A DNA stretch of 44,532 nt from Streptomyces sp. SID9727 (GTDB lineage: Bacteria > Actinomycetota > Actinomycetes > Streptomycetales > Streptomycetaceae). Where the stretch lies: positions 1-44,532 of the forward strand of contig NZ_JAAGNI010000171.1 in NCBI RefSeq assembly GCF_010550605.1, read 5' to 3'. Below the pieces are notes generated by a model, which had not been told where the DNA came from, made no database searches, and saw nothing but the letters and a program-made list of their open reading frames with translations. The position numbers and the translations under genes are program-made. Of this stretch, positions 1 through 9,158 are shown in pieces (positions within the stretch are counted from its first letter, which is position 1; the number at the start of each line of letters is the position of its first letter).

Positions 1-177
1 GCGCAGGCCGCCCTGGTCACCCTGTGGAACGCGGCGATGGCCCTCGGCGGTGTCGTCGGCGGCCTTCTGCTGGACCACTGGGGCACCGGCGCGGTCGCCG
101 CGTCCGCCGCCGTGCTCGGGGCGGCGGCGCTGCTCGTGGTCGTCGGGGGCCGGCGGGACGCGTTCCCGGGTACGTGA
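1..177 (+). CDS. MFS transporter, C-terminal fragment
   Basis: The reading frame is open from the window edge and stops at TGA 175-177, giving the last 58 residues of a protein. The fragment has two hydrophobic stretches separated by a short loop (LLLDHWGTGAV), followed by a basic tail, which matches the last helices of a drug-efflux type major facilitator. The start and substrate lie outside the window. It converges with the LysR gene on the minus strand. The assignment to MFS rests only on this hydrophobic pattern, so the exact subfamily cannot be given. Confidence 0.6.
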   Translation, partial: AQAALVTLWNAAMALGGVVGGLLLDHWGTGAVAASAAVLGAAALLVVVGGRRDAFPGT

Positions 178-213
178 AAGGGCCCCGGTGCGGGCGGCGG
201 CGGGCGTTCCGGC

Positions 214-1083
214 TCAGCCGCCGCTCACCACGTCCCGGACCGCCGCCAGGAAGTCCTCCGTACGCGGATGCGTGGGATGAACGGGGCGCGCGAGGTAGAC
301 GGTCGCGGCGGGCGCGTCGGCCACCGGGACGAACCGGACGCCCGGGTGGCCGTGGCTCTCGGCCGTCCCCGCCGCCCCCAGGCCGAAGGCGCCCCCGGCG
401 GCGATCAGGTTCAGCCACTCGTCCACATTGCCGACCTCGACCGTGCGGTCCGGGCGCTGCTCCGGCGGCCACAGGCCGGGCGACGCGGTGCCGGTGTCCG
501 GCCACAGGGCGAGGGGGAGGGGCGGGCGGGCGGTCAGTTCGGCCATCAGGACCCGCTCCCGGCCGGCGAGCGGGTGGTCGTCGGGCAGGGCGGCGACCCG
601 GTCCTCCGTGTACAGCGCCTCGGTGCGGATGCGGGGGTCGGCGGGGACGGTGCGGAGCACGGCGACATCGGTGGCCCCGGTGGCCAGCCCCGCCGTGCTG
701 TTGTCCTGGCGGACCACGTCGAGCGGGACGTGCGGGTGCGCCCGGCGCCACGAGCGCAGCAGCGGAACGGTCTGCCGTCCGAGCACCGCGCAGGTGTAGC
801 CGATGCGCAGAGGGCGGGAGACGGTACGGGTGTCGGCGAGGGCCGCGTCGAGATGGGCGAGGATCGCCCGCCCGTGCCCGAGCAGGGTCCGCCCGGCCGG
901 GGTGAGCGCCAGGTGCCGGGGCGAACGGTCGACGAGCCGGACGCCGACCCGTGACTCCAGCTGGGCCAGCGTGCGCGAGAGGGCGGGCTGCGTCATGTGC
1001 AGCCGGACCGCGGCGCCGGTGATGGTGCCCGCCTCGGCCACCGCGTCCAGCGCCCTGAGGTGGCGCAGCTCCACATCATCCAT
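214..1083 (-). CDS. LysR-family transcriptional regulator
   Basis: The 289-residue protein starts at MDDVELRHLRAL. Residues 1-60 form the winged helix-turn-helix typical of LysR proteins, with AVRLHMTQPALSRTLAQLE as recognition helix region and the LALTPAGR wing. The rest (about 85-289) is the effector-binding domain. A longer start at 1116 is possible but adds residues not expected in the family. It is divergent from the SDR gene at 1203 with 119 bp between them. That is the classical layout of a LysR regulator and its target, so I infer that it controls the SDR gene. The inducer is unknown. Confidence 0.88.
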   Translation of the reverse strand: MDDVELRHLRALDAVAEAGTITGAAVRLHMTQPALSRTLAQLESRVGVRLVDRSPRHLALTPAGRTLLGHGRAILAHLDAALADTRTVSRPLRIGYTCAVLGRQTVPLLRSWRRAHPHVPLDVVRQDNSTAGLATGATDVAVLRTVPADPRIRTEALYTEDRVAALPDDHPLAGRERVLMAELTARPPLPLALWPDTGTASPGLWPPEQRPDRTVEVGNVDEWLNLIAAGGAFGLGAAGTAESHGHPGVRFVPVADAPAATVYLARPVHPTHPRTEDFLAAVRDVVSGG

Positions 1084-1202
1084 GCCCGAGGAGCATAGTC
1101 CCTGCGCAGACGGCATTTCCGACGCGCTCGCGGGGTCCGTAGCGTCGAAGGCGCCGGGGCTCTCCCGGCCTCCCTGGACACACGATGGACGGACGGTGCG
1201 AC

Positions 1203-1802
1203 ATGCGGATTCTCCTGGTCGGCGCGGCGGGCACGCTGGGCGGCGCGGTACGGAAGGCGCTGGCGGCGCGCGGTCACACGGTGATCGGGGTCGGCCGCTC
1301 GGGCGGTGACCTGGTGGCCGACGTGACCCGGCCCGACGAGGTCGCCCGGCTCTACGCGGAGGCCGGCCCGCTGGACGCGGTGGCGGTCACCGCCGGCGAC
1401 GCGGTGTTCCGCCCGCTCGCCGACCTGACCCCCGACGACTTCGCGGCCACGTTCCGCGGCAAGGCCCTGAGCCAGCTCGACCTGGTCCGCCAGGGCGCGG
1501 CCCACCTGCCCCCGCACGGCTCGTTCACCCTGGTCAGCGGCATCCTGACGGAGGAGCCCATCGCGGCCGGCGCAGCCGCCTCGGCGGCGAACGGGGCGGT
1601 GGAGGCGTTCGTCCGGGCCGCCGCGATCGAACTCCCGCCCCAGCGGGTCAACGCGGTCAGCCCCACGGTGGCCGAGGAGTCCCTGCCCGCCTACGGCTCC
1701 TTCTTCGCCGGCGTCGAAGCGGTCCCGGCGGCCCGCGTGGCCACGGCGTACGTCCGCTCGGTCGAGGGCGCGCAGACGGGGCGGGTGTACCGGGTCCGGT
1801 AG
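1203..1802 (+). CDS. Short-chain dehydrogenase (atypical short SDR)
   Basis: The 199-residue protein begins MRILLVGAAGTLGGAV, a Rossmann nucleotide-binding motif (GAAGTLG). The pattern continues with an acidic VTRPDEV stretch and a VAVTAGDAVF segment. Where classical SDRs have Tyr-x-x-x-Lys, this protein has AAASAANGAVEAFVRAAAIEL. I recall this as usual for a subfamily of about 200-residue SDRs, so it is probably not a loss event. GGACGG lies just upstream of the ATG. An in-frame ATG at 1185 is less likely. Substrate unknown. The divergent LysR gene probably regulates it. Confidence 0.85.
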   Translation: MRILLVGAAGTLGGAVRKALAARGHTVIGVGRSGGDLVADVTRPDEVARLYAEAGPLDAVAVTAGDAVFRPLADLTPDDFAATFRGKALSQLDLVRQGAAHLPPHGSFTLVSGILTEEPIAAGAAASAANGAVEAFVRAAAIELPPQRVNAVSPTVAEESLPAYGSFFAGVEAVPAARVATAYVRSVEGAQTGRVYRVR

Positions 1803-1830
1803 GCGGGGGCGGCCCCGAGCAGCGCCTCCG

Positions 1831-2262
1831 TCAGGGCCAGACCAGGCAGTACGCCTGGTGCCCCGCGTCGTGCAGGCGGTGGCTGAAGTCCTGCCACTCG
1901 TGCAGCAGCTGGTAGACGTTGAACGCGTCGCGCGGGCCGCCCCGGTCCGGGACCGTGGACCAGATGAAGGCGGCGGCGCCGACCGACTCCTCGCCGACGC
2001 CGCGCAGCGGGTCGACCACCGTCATGGGGAGCTTGACCACGGCGTAGTCGGGGTGCAGGACGACCAGTTCCAGCGGGGGGACCTTGTGCAGAGGTATGCC
2101 CTGGATTCCGGTGAGGACCATCGCGGCCACCGTCTCCGGCTTGATCTTGGTGAACATGCCGCCCATGCCGAGCTCGTCGCCGCCGAGCTCCTCGGGGCGC
2201 ATGGAGATGGGCACGCGTGCCGCGGTGGCCCCGTCGGGAGCACCGAAGTACTTGTAGGTCAC
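1831..2262 (-). CDS. Conserved hypothetical protein (143 aa)
   Basis: The protein starts at GTG with [15 protein letters not shown] and ends CLVWP. It has no signal peptide or membrane segment and looks like a soluble single-domain protein with several hydrophobic strands ([22 protein letters not shown]). An internal stretch ([24 protein letters not shown]) looks helical. I recognise it as a conserved streptomycete protein of unknown function. The frame is open further upstream to 2424, but that extension is Pro/Gly/Arg-rich and reads as noncoding, and GGGTGGGG lies just before the GTG. It is divergent from hemL. Confidence 0.75.
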   Translation of the reverse strand: MTYKYFGAPDGATAARVPISMRPEELGGDELGMGGMFTKIKPETVAAMVLTGIQGIPLHKVPPLELVVLHPDYAVVKLPMTVVDPLRGVGEESVGAAAFIWSTVPDRGGPRDAFNVYQLLHEWQDFSHRLHDAGHQAYCLVWP

Positions 2263-2554
2263 CCCCACCCGGCCACCACTCCCGCTCCCGGCTCCGCCCG
2301 TCCGCGCCTCACCGGCCTGTATGCCCTGCGTGTGCTCGGCCTCGCGCCGCCGGTGCCGGCCACGCCGGGCAGGCTCGGGCCCCGGGCCGTCGGTCCCTTC
2401 GCCCACTCCGCCACCGCGATGCATATCTCATCCACCCGACTACTCACTAGGAGGCACAGCCCCCGCCGTGCAACCCGATCATCGTGTCAGTGACCTCCCC
2501 CACGGGCGTGCGGTGAAACACCTGTCCGCAAAGACCGTCCGTGGCTCTGACACC

Positions 2555-3871
2555 ATGGCATGTGTGAGCTTTCCCTATGACGCCCCAGTTTCGCAGACGC
2601 TTTTCGACCGCGCGTCCCTCGTGACGCCCGGCGGCGTGAACTCTCCTGTCCGAGCCTTCCGGGCCGTGGGCGGTACGCCCCGGTTCATGGTGTCCGGTAC
2701 CGGTCCGTACCTGACCGACGCCGATGGTCGTGAGTACGTCGACCTCGTGTGCTCGTGGGGGCCGATGATCCTCGGCCACTCCCACCCCGAGGTGATCGCC
2801 GCAGTCCAGGAGGCCGTCGCCCGCGGCACCTCGTTCGGTACGCCCGGCGAGGGCGAGGTCGCGCTCGCCGAGGAGATCGTCGCGCGCGTCGAGCCGGTCG
2901 AGCAGGTGCGGCTGGTGTCGTCGGGGACCGAGGCGACGATGTCCGCGATCCGCCTCGCCCGCGGGTTCACCGGCCGGGCCAAGGTCGTGAAGTTCGCCGG
3001 CTGCTACCACGGCCACGTGGACGCCCTGCTCGCCTCCGCCGGGTCCGGCGTCGCGACCTTCGGGCTGCCGGACACCCCCGGGGTCACCGGCGCGCAGGCG
3101 GGCGACACGATCGTGCTGCCGTACAACGACCTGGAGGCCGTGCGCGCCGCGTTCGCCGCGCGGCCGGGCGAGATCGCGTGCGTGATCACCGAGGCGTCGC
3201 CGGGCAACATGGGCGTCGTCCCGCCGCTGGACGGGTTCAACGCGGGGCTCAAGGAGCTGTGCGCCGCCAACGGGGCGCTGTACATCTCCGACGAGGTGAT
3301 GACCGGCTTCCGTACGTCGAAGGCCGGCTGGTACGGCGTCGACGGGGTCCGCCCGGACCTGATGACCTTCGGCAAGGTCATGGGCGGCGGCTTCCCGGCC
3401 GCGGCGTTCGGCGGGCGCGCCGACGTGATGGCGCACCTGGCCCCGGCCGGCCCGGTCTACCAGGCGGGCACGCTGTCCGGGAACCCGGTCGCCACCGCCG
3501 CCGGCCTCGCGCAGCTGCGGCTGCTGGACGACGCCGCGTACGCGAAGGTGAACGCGGTCTCCGCCGAGATCCGGGGTCTGGTGAGCGCCGCCCTGGACAA
3601 GGAGGGCGTCGCGCACACCGTCCAGGCGGCCAGCAACATGTTCTCCGTGTTCTTCACGGACGGGCCCGTCCGCGACTATGAGGACGCCAAGCGGCAGGAG
3701 GCCTTCCGCTTCACGCCGTTCTTCCACTCGATGCTGGCGCAGGGCGTCTACCTCCCGCCGTCCGCGTTCGAGTCGTGGTTCGTGTCCACCGCCCACGACA
3801 CGCAGGCCGTCGAGCGCATCGCCGCCGCCCTGCCCGCCGCCGCCCGCGCCGCCTCGGAGGCCACCGCATGA
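2555..3871 (+). CDS. hemL: Glutamate-1-semialdehyde 2,1-aminomutase
   Basis: This PLP enzyme converts glutamate-1-semialdehyde to 5-aminolevulinate, the committed C5-route precursor of heme and other tetrapyrroles. The family hallmarks are present: [12 protein letters not shown] near the N-terminus, [16 protein letters not shown] (phosphate binding), [17 protein letters not shown] and the PLP-lysine segment [19 protein letters not shown]. Length is about 438 residues, as usual. The start is ambiguous: ATG 2555, GTG 2564 (VSFPYDAP) and a distant in-frame GTG 2468 are all possible, and no strong ribosome site precedes the first two. The stop overlaps the next ATG by 4 bases, so the phosphatase gene is translationally coupled. 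Confidence 0.95.
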   Translation: MACVSFPYDAPVSQTLFDRASLVTPGGVNSPVRAFRAVGGTPRFMVSGTGPYLTDADGREYVDLVCSWGPMILGHSHPEVIAAVQEAVARGTSFGTPGEGEVALAEEIVARVEPVEQVRLVSSGTEATMSAIRLARGFTGRAKVVKFAGCYHGHVDALLASAGSGVATFGLPDTPGVTGAQAGDTIVLPYNDLEAVRAAFAARPGEIACVITEASPGNMGVVPPLDGFNAGLKELCAANGALYISDEVMTGFRTSKAGWYGVDGVRPDLMTFGKVMGGGFPAAAFGGRADVMAHLAPAGPVYQAGTLSGNPVATAAGLAQLRLLDDAAYAKVNAVSAEIRGLVSAALDKEGVAHTVQAASNMFSVFFTDGPVRDYEDAKRQEAFRFTPFFHSMLAQGVYLPPSAFESWFVSTAHDTQAVERIAAALPAAARAASEATA

Positions 3872-4557
3872 GCGAGAAGAACCCCGACGACATCACCGTG
3901 GTCCACCTGATGCGCCATGGCGAGGTGCACAACCCGGAGGGCGTGCTGTACGGGCGCCGGGCCGGGTACCACCTCTCCGAGCTGGGCCGGCAGATGGCCG
4001 ACCGGGTCGCCGAGCACCTGGAGAAGCGCGACATCACGTACGCCGTCGCCTCCCCGCTGGAGCGCGCCCAGGAGACCGCGACCCCGATCGCCAAGGCGCA
4101 CGGCCTGGACCTCGCCACGGACGACCGGCTCATCGAGGCCGCCAACGTCTTCGAGGGCAAGACCTTCGGCGTGGGCGACGGCGCGCTGCGCAAGCCGGAC
4201 AACTGGAAGCACCTGACGAACCCGTTCCGCCCGTCCTGGGGCGAGCCGTACATCGAGCAGGTCGTCCGCATGATGGGCGCGCTCGACGCGGCCCGGGACG
4301 CGGCCCGGGGGCACGAGGCGGTCTGCGTCAGCCACCAGCTGCCGATCTGGATCGTGCGCAGCTTCGTGGAGCGGCGGCGGCTCTGGCACGACCCGCGCAA
4401 GCGGCAGTGCACGCTCGCCTCGCTGACCAGCTTCACGTACCGGGGCGACAAGATCGTCTCCGTCGGCTACTCGGAGCCGGCCCGCGATCTGGTCCCCGCG
4501 CACCTGCGGGCCGGTGCCAAGCCGGTGAAGGGCGCCTCGAAGGGGTTCGGGGCGTAG
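3868..4557 (+). CDS. Histidine phosphatase family protein
   Basis: The 229-residue protein belongs to the phosphoglycerate-mutase-like histidine phosphatases. It has the catalytic motif [10 protein letters not shown] (RHG), the second-arginine region [10 protein letters not shown], and the distal histidine in CVSHQLPIW. The ATG overlaps the hemL stop codon (ATGA), so the two are one transcription unit. The substrate cannot be read from the sequence; similar proteins act on small phosphate esters. The hemL link is conserved in streptomycetes as far as I recall, but a role in tetrapyrrole metabolism is only inference. Confidence 0.88.
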   Translation: MSEKNPDDITVVHLMRHGEVHNPEGVLYGRRAGYHLSELGRQMADRVAEHLEKRDITYAVASPLERAQETATPIAKAHGLDLATDDRLIEAANVFEGKTFGVGDGALRKPDNWKHLTNPFRPSWGEPYIEQVVRMMGALDAARDAARGHEAVCVSHQLPIWIVRSFVERRRLWHDPRKRQCTLASLTSFTYRGDKIVSVGYSEPARDLVPAHLRAGAKPVKGASKGFGA

Positions 4558-4722
4558 TGGCCCCGCAGGTCAAGAGATCAGCACTTGTGTTCGGTCAACG
4601 CCAGGGGCTGGTTTCGTAAAGAATTTTGTGCTATCCGGGGGAACCTCCGTGTGGCTCCTCCCATCTAAGCGATTGCCAGTTTGTATGTACTTAAGGCAAA
4701 ACGACCGCAGATGGGAAGCCGC

Positions 4723-5988
4723 ATGCGTGAGATCAGCCGAAGGGGATTGCTCGGAGCCGGTCTCGGCGCCGCGGCCGCCGCCGGAATGGCGGGGTGCGGC
4801 ACCACCGGCTCCGCCGGCCCCGGTGACGGAAGCCCGAGCCCGGACAAGGGCGCGACCGGAGAGAAGGCGGCCGGCGGTACCTCGAAGGGCACCGGGAACA
4901 AGAAGGGCGTCCGCGCCATCGGCGACGGTTCCACCGCCTACACCGGGAAACAGCCGAAGCAGCCGCACGCCCCCGTGCCCCTGGAACCCGGTCAGAAGCC
5001 GCCGCAGTTCGTGATCTTTTCCTGGGACGGGGCCGGCGAGGTCGGCAACGGGCTCTTCCCGCGTTTTCTGGAACTCGCCCGGGAACACGACGCGTCGATG
5101 ACCTTCTTCCTCTCCGGCCTCTATCTCCTGCCGGAATCGAAGAGGACGCTCTACCGCCCGCCGAACAACCCCGTCGGCGCCTCCGACATCGGCTATCTCA
5201 CCGACGGCCACCTCAAGGAGACGCTGAAGAACGTCCGGCAGGCATGGCTCGACGGCCACGAGATCGGCACCCACTTCAACGGGCATTTCTGTGCCGGATC
5301 CGGATCGGTCGCCAACTGGACCCCGGCCCAGTGGCAGAGCGAAATCGACCAGGCGATCTCCTTCGTCACCCAATGGCGCACCAACACCGGCTGGGACGGC
5401 GAGGAATCGCTCCCCTTCGATTACCGCAAGGAACTCGTCGGCGGCCGCACCCCCTGTCTCCTCGGCCAGGACAATCTGCTGCCCACCGCCAAGAAGCTCG
5501 GCTGGCGCTACGACGCCAGCTCGCCCGGCGGCACCCAGGTCTGGCCCGTCAAACGCCAGGGCGTCTGGGACCTGCCGCTCCAGGGCATCCCCTTCCCCGG
5601 GCACACCTTCGAAGTCCTCTCCATGGACTACAACATCCTCGCCAACCAGTCGCAGAACTCGACCAAGGGAATGCCCTCCCGCTATCCCGGCTGGCGCGAA
5701 CAGGCCACGCAGTCCTATCTCAGCGGATTCAAACGCGCCTACGAGACGAACCGCGCGCCCTTCTACATCGGAAACCACTTCGAGGAGTGGAACGGCGGCA
5801 TCTATATGGACGCCGTCGAAGAAGCACTCAAGCACATCGCCGGTAAACCGGATGTGCGCCTCGTCTCCTTCCGGCAGTTCGTCGACTGGCTCGATGTCCA
5901 GGACCCGGCGGTCCTCGCCAAGCTGCGTACACTCCAGGTGGGCGAAGCACCCGCAGGCGGCTGGAACACCTTCTTTAAACGAGCCTGA
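4723..5988 (+). CDS. Tat-type lipoprotein, polysaccharide deacetylase-like
   Basis: The 421-residue protein starts MREISRRGLLGAGLGAAAAA. This is a twin-arginine signal followed by a lipobox ending GMAGC, so it should be exported folded and lipid-anchored at Cys25. A Ser/Gly/Lys-rich linker leads to a NodB-like fold: FVIFSWDGAGE (motif 1), FFLSGLYLL and GHEIGTHFNGH (metal histidines). Motif 1 has one Asp where active deacetylases usually have two, so activity is uncertain. Start choices include TTG 4681 and ATG 4711; I chose the ATG that gives a compact Tat signal. It lies between hemL-phosphatase and the cytochrome c genes. Confidence 0.78.
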   Translation: MREISRRGLLGAGLGAAAAAGMAGCGTTGSAGPGDGSPSPDKGATGEKAAGGTSKGTGNKKGVRAIGDGSTAYTGKQPKQPHAPVPLEPGQKPPQFVIFSWDGAGEVGNGLFPRFLELAREHDASMTFFLSGLYLLPESKRTLYRPPNNPVGASDIGYLTDGHLKETLKNVRQAWLDGHEIGTHFNGHFCAGSGSVANWTPAQWQSEIDQAISFVTQWRTNTGWDGEESLPFDYRKELVGGRTPCLLGQDNLLPTAKKLGWRYDASSPGGTQVWPVKRQGVWDLPLQGIPFPGHTFEVLSMDYNILANQSQNSTKGMPSRYPGWREQATQSYLSGFKRAYETNRAPFYIGNHFEEWNGGIYMDAVEEALKHIAGKPDVRLVSFRQFVDWLDVQDPAVLAKLRTLQVGEAPAGGWNTFFKRA

Positions 5989-6001
5989 CAACGGGCTTTA
6001 C

Positions 6002-6021
6002 GGGCACCGAGGGGGGTGCCC
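6002..6021 (+). terminator. Hairpin after the Tat lipoprotein gene
   Basis: GGGCACC (6002-6008) and GGTGCCC (6015-6021) form a perfect 7-bp stem with a 6-base loop. There is no U-tract, which is common for high-GC actinomycete terminators. It separates the lipoprotein gene from the cytochrome c maturation run. Confidence 0.45.
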
Positions 6022-6055
6022 AAGATCCCCGGAACGGCCATGCGAAACTTTTCAC

Positions 6056-6664
6056 ATGAGCCATGGCCGCGCACCCCGACGCCGCTTCACGCTGCTCGCC
6101 GCCCCCCTGGCGGCCGCCGCGCTCGCACTGACGCTGACCGCGTGCGACTCCGGCAGCAAGACCAGCGGCGGCGGCGACACCAACTTCGTCACGGGCAACG
6201 GCGGAATCGCCACCGCGCCCAAGGACGAGCGCGTCGACGCACCGGAGCTCGCCGGCGAGACCGTGGACGGCAAGCAGCTCGACCTCGCCGACTACAAGGG
6301 CAAGATCATCGTCCTGAACGCCTGGGGCTCGTGGTGCGCCCCCTGCCGGCTCGAAGCGAAGTACTTCAAGAAGGTCGCCGAGGCCACCGAGGACAAGGGC
6401 GTGCAGTTCGTGGGCATCAACACCCGCGACAACTCCAAGAGCAACGCCGTGCAGTTCGAAGAGAGCCACGAGACCCCCTACCCCAGCTTCTACGACCGGA
6501 CCGGAAAGCTCCTGCTGCGCTTCCCCAAGGGCACCTTCCGGCTCCAGTCCATCCCGTCGACCGTCGTCATCGACCGGGACGGCAAGCTCGCCGCCCGCTT
6601 CGTGGGCCCGATGGACGACACCGATCTGCACAAGATGATCGACCCGCTGATCGCGGAGAAGTGA
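6056..6664 (+). CDS. TlpA/ResA-like lipoprotein thiol-disulfide reductase
   Basis: The 202-residue protein has a signal peptide ending in a lipobox (LTLTAC, Cys30), so it is predicted to be membrane-anchored outside the cell. A thioredoxin fold follows, with active site WGSWCAPC (Cys94 and Cys97), and later PSTVVIDRDGKLAARFVG containing the conserved cis-proline. Its role is probably reduction of the heme-binding cysteines of apocytochrome c before heme attachment. It receives electrons from CcdA, whose gene starts 5 bases after this stop. No clear ribosome site precedes the ATG. Confidence 0.9.
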   Translation: MSHGRAPRRRFTLLAAPLAAAALALTLTACDSGSKTSGGGDTNFVTGNGGIATAPKDERVDAPELAGETVDGKQLDLADYKGKIIVLNAWGSWCAPCRLEAKYFKKVAEATEDKGVQFVGINTRDNSKSNAVQFEESHETPYPSFYDRTGKLLLRFPKGTFRLQSIPSTVVIDRDGKLAARFVGPMDDTDLHKMIDPLIAEK

Positions 6665-6668
6665 TCAG

Positions 6669-7430
6669 GTGAGCACCCTCGCCGCCGCCATGCAGAACGG
6701 CACGGTCATGAACGGGGCCCTCCTGGTCGCCCTGCCCATCGCCCTGCTCGGCGGGCTCGTCTCGTTCTTCTCGCCCTGCGTCCTGCCGCTCGTCCCCGGC
6801 TACCTCAGCTACGTCACCGGAGTCAGCGGCGCCGACCTCGCCGAGGCCCGGCGCGGCCGGATGGTCGCGGGCGCCTCGCTCTTCGTCGCGGGCTTCACCG
6901 CCGTCTTCGTCTCCGGCGGCGCGCTTTTCGGCTTCTTCGGCGACACGCTCCAGGCCAACAGCGGACCGCTCACCAAGGTGCTCGGTGTGCTGATGGTCCT
7001 CATGGGCGTCTTCTTCATGGGCCTCATGCCGTGGATGACGCAGCGCGAGTTCCGCATCCACAAGAAGCCGGTGACCGGCCTGGTCGGCGCCCCGCTGCTC
7101 GGCGCCCTCTTCGGCATCGGCTGGACCCCGTGCCTCGGGCCCACGCTCAGCTCGGTGTCCATCCTCGCCATGGACCAGGGCACCGCGGGACGCGGCGCCA
7201 TACTGACCGTCGCCTACTGCATGGGCCTGGGCATCCCCTTCGTGCTCGCCGCCGTCGCCTTCCGCAAGGCCCTCGGCGCGTTCGGATGGGTCAAGCGCCA
7301 CTACGCCTGGGTCATGCGCATCGGCGGCGGAATGATGATCGTGACCGGGCTGCTCCTGCTCACAGGCGCGTGGGGCAGCATGATGCAGGAACTACAGGGC
7401 TGGTCGGACGGCTTCCAGGTGGGGATCTGA
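6669..7430 (+). CDS. ccdA: Cytochrome c biogenesis thiol transporter CcdA
   Basis: This polytopic protein of 253 residues passes reducing equivalents across the membrane to extracytoplasmic thioredoxins. The two conserved cysteine/proline motifs are visible: FFSPCVLPLVPGY near residue 37 and GWTPCLGPTLSS near residue 150. There are about six hydrophobic segments. The GTG start is 4 bases after the TlpA-like stop and the next gene starts 6 bases downstream, so it sits inside the cytochrome c maturation operon. Confidence 0.93.
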   Translation: MSTLAAAMQNGTVMNGALLVALPIALLGGLVSFFSPCVLPLVPGYLSYVTGVSGADLAEARRGRMVAGASLFVAGFTAVFVSGGALFGFFGDTLQANSGPLTKVLGVLMVLMGVFFMGLMPWMTQREFRIHKKPVTGLVGAPLLGALFGIGWTPCLGPTLSSVSILAMDQGTAGRGAILTVAYCMGLGIPFVLAAVAFRKALGAFGWVKRHYAWVMRIGGGMMIVTGLLLLTGAWGSMMQELQGWSDGFQVGI

Positions 7431-7436
7431 GTACCA

Positions 7437-9158
7437 ATGAGCAACACCACCTCCAACCCCTCCCAGGAGCGGGACCAGGAGAACGCAGCTGAGCTCGGCG
7501 CCGCCGGCTCCCAGCTCTCCACCGCCCCCCGCGAGGAGACCCTGGCGAACCTCCCCGCCATGGGCGTCATCGGCTGGATCCGCTGGTTCTGGCGCCAGCT
7601 CACCTCCATGCGGGTCGCGCTGATCCTGCTCTTCCTGCTCTCGCTCGGCGCCATCCCCGGCTCGCTGATCCCGCAGAACAGCGTGGACGAGCTGAAGGTG
7701 CAGACGTTCAAGGACGCGCACACCGTCGTCACGCCGATCTACGAGAAGCTCCAGTTCTTCGACGTCTACAGCTCGGTGTGGTTCTCCGCGATCTACATCC
7801 TGCTGTTCGTCTCGCTCATCGGCTGCATCGTCCCGCGCACCGCCACGTTCGTCGGCCAGCTCCGCAGCCGCCCGCCGGGCGCCCCCAAGCGCCTCACCCG
7901 GCTCCCCGCGTACACCACCTGGCGCACCGAGGCCGAGCCGGAGAAGGTCCACGAGGCCGCGCTCGCGATCGTCCGCAAGCGCCGCTACCGGGCCCACCTC
8001 GCCGGTGACGCCGTCGCCGCCGAGAAGGGCTACCTGCGCGAGGCCGGCAACCTGATCTTCCACATCGCGCTCATCGTGATGCTCGTCGCCTTCGCCTGGG
8101 GCCAGCTCTTCAAGTACGAGGGCGCCAAACTGGTCGTCGAGGGCGACGGCTTCTCCAACACGACCACCCAGTACGACAACTTCAAGTCCGGCTCGCTCTA
8201 CGACGACGACGAGCTGACTCCGTTCAGCTTCACCCTGGACGACTTCATCGGCACGTACGAGCGCAAGGGGCCGCAGATCGGCACCCCGCGTACCTACGAG
8301 GCCCGCGTGACCTTCTCCGACGGCGCGTACGGCAAGCCGGAGAAGAAGGTCATCAAGGTCAACGAACCCCTCGTCGTCCACGGCACGAAGGTCTACCTCA
8401 ACGCCCACGGCTACGCGCCCGTCGTCTCCGTCAAGGACGGCCGGGGCAAGGAGGTCTACAAGGCCGCCGTCCCGTTGCTGCCCATCGACAACAACGTCAC
8501 GTCGAGCGGCGCCATCAAGGTGCTCGACGGCTACCGGAACAAGAACGGCAAGATCGAGCAGCTGGGCTTCCAGGCGTTCTTCGTGCCGACCTTCGCGGGC
8601 AAGGGCAAGGGCACCATGTGGTCCCAGTTCCCGGCCGCCGACTTCCCCGTCCTGGCGCTCAACGGCTACCACGGCTCCATCGGCGTCGACTCCGGCATCG
8701 CGCAGAACGTGTACCAGCTGGACACGAGCAAGATGAAGGAGTTCAAGGACGCCGACGGCAAGCAGCTCAAGCAGCGCCTCCTCGTCGGCGAGACGATGAA
8801 GCTGCCCGACGGGGCCGGCTCCATCACCTTCGAGGGCCTCCAGGAGTGGGCGAGCTTCCAGATCTCCGAACAGCCCGCCAGCGGCTGGGCGCTCACCGGC
8901 GCCGTGGCCGCCATCGCCGGCCTCGCCGGCTCCCTGTTCATCCAGCGCCGACGCGTCTGGATCCGGGCCGTGCGCGGCGCCGACGGCGTCACCGTGGTCG
9001 AGATGGCCGGGCTCGGCCGCAGCGAGTCCGCGAAGCTTCCCGAGGAGCTGGCCGACCTCGCGGTCACGCTCAACGCCGAGGCGCCCACCGCGCCCGGCAC
9101 CGACAGCGACGTCGCCGAGGCGTCCTCCGTAGAACCCGCCGAAGGGGCTGAGAAGTGA
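7437..9158 (+). CDS. resB: ResB-like cytochrome c maturation protein
   Basis: The 573-residue protein has the ResB architecture. A cytoplasmic N-terminus is followed by helices at about 55-75 and 110-130, a third near 205-225, a long extracytoplasmic domain, and a final helix near 480-500 with an acidic cytoplasmic tail. With CcsB it forms the system II complex that delivers heme to apocytochrome c. Family motifs include SMRVALILLFLLSLGAIPGSLIPQ at the first helix. The last codons overlap the GTG of ccsB by 4 bases. Confidence 0.92.
   Translation: MSNTTSNPSQERDQENAAELGAAGSQLSTAPREETLANLPAMGVIGWIRWFWRQLTSMRVALILLFLLSLGAIPGSLIPQNSVDELKVQTFKDAHTVVTPIYEKLQFFDVYSSVWFSAIYILLFVSLIGCIVPRTATFVGQLRSRPPGAPKRLTRLPAYTTWRTEAEPEKVHEAALAIVRKRRYRAHLAGDAVAAEKGYLREAGNLIFHIALIVMLVAFAWGQLFKYEGAKLVVEGDGFSNTTTQYDNFKSGSLYDDDELTPFSFTLDDFIGTYERKGPQIGTPRTYEARVTFSDGAYGKPEKKVIKVNEPLVVHGTKVYLNAHGYAPVVSVKDGRGKEVYKAAVPLLPIDNNVTSSGAIKVLDGYRNKNGKIEQLGFQAFFVPTFAGKGKGTMWSQFPAADFPVLALNGYHGSIGVDSGIAQNVYQLDTSKMKEFKDADGKQLKQRLLVGETMKLPDGAGSITFEGLQEWASFQISEQPASGWALTGAVAAIAGLAGSLFIQRRRVWIRAVRGADGVTVVEMAGLGRSESAKLPEELADLAVTLNAEAPTAPGTDSDVAEASSVEPAEGAEK

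Noticed and set aside
2321..2554. Open frame upstream of hemL as an additional gene or hemL extension to 2321
   Set aside because: The first part is Arg/Pro/Ser-rich without GC3 coding bias. Only the possibility of a start at 2468 was kept.
4630..4660. c-di-AMP (ydaO-type) riboswitch
   Set aside because: CGGGGGAACC resembles one conserved piece, but the other conserved segments are absent and the distance to the start codon is too short.
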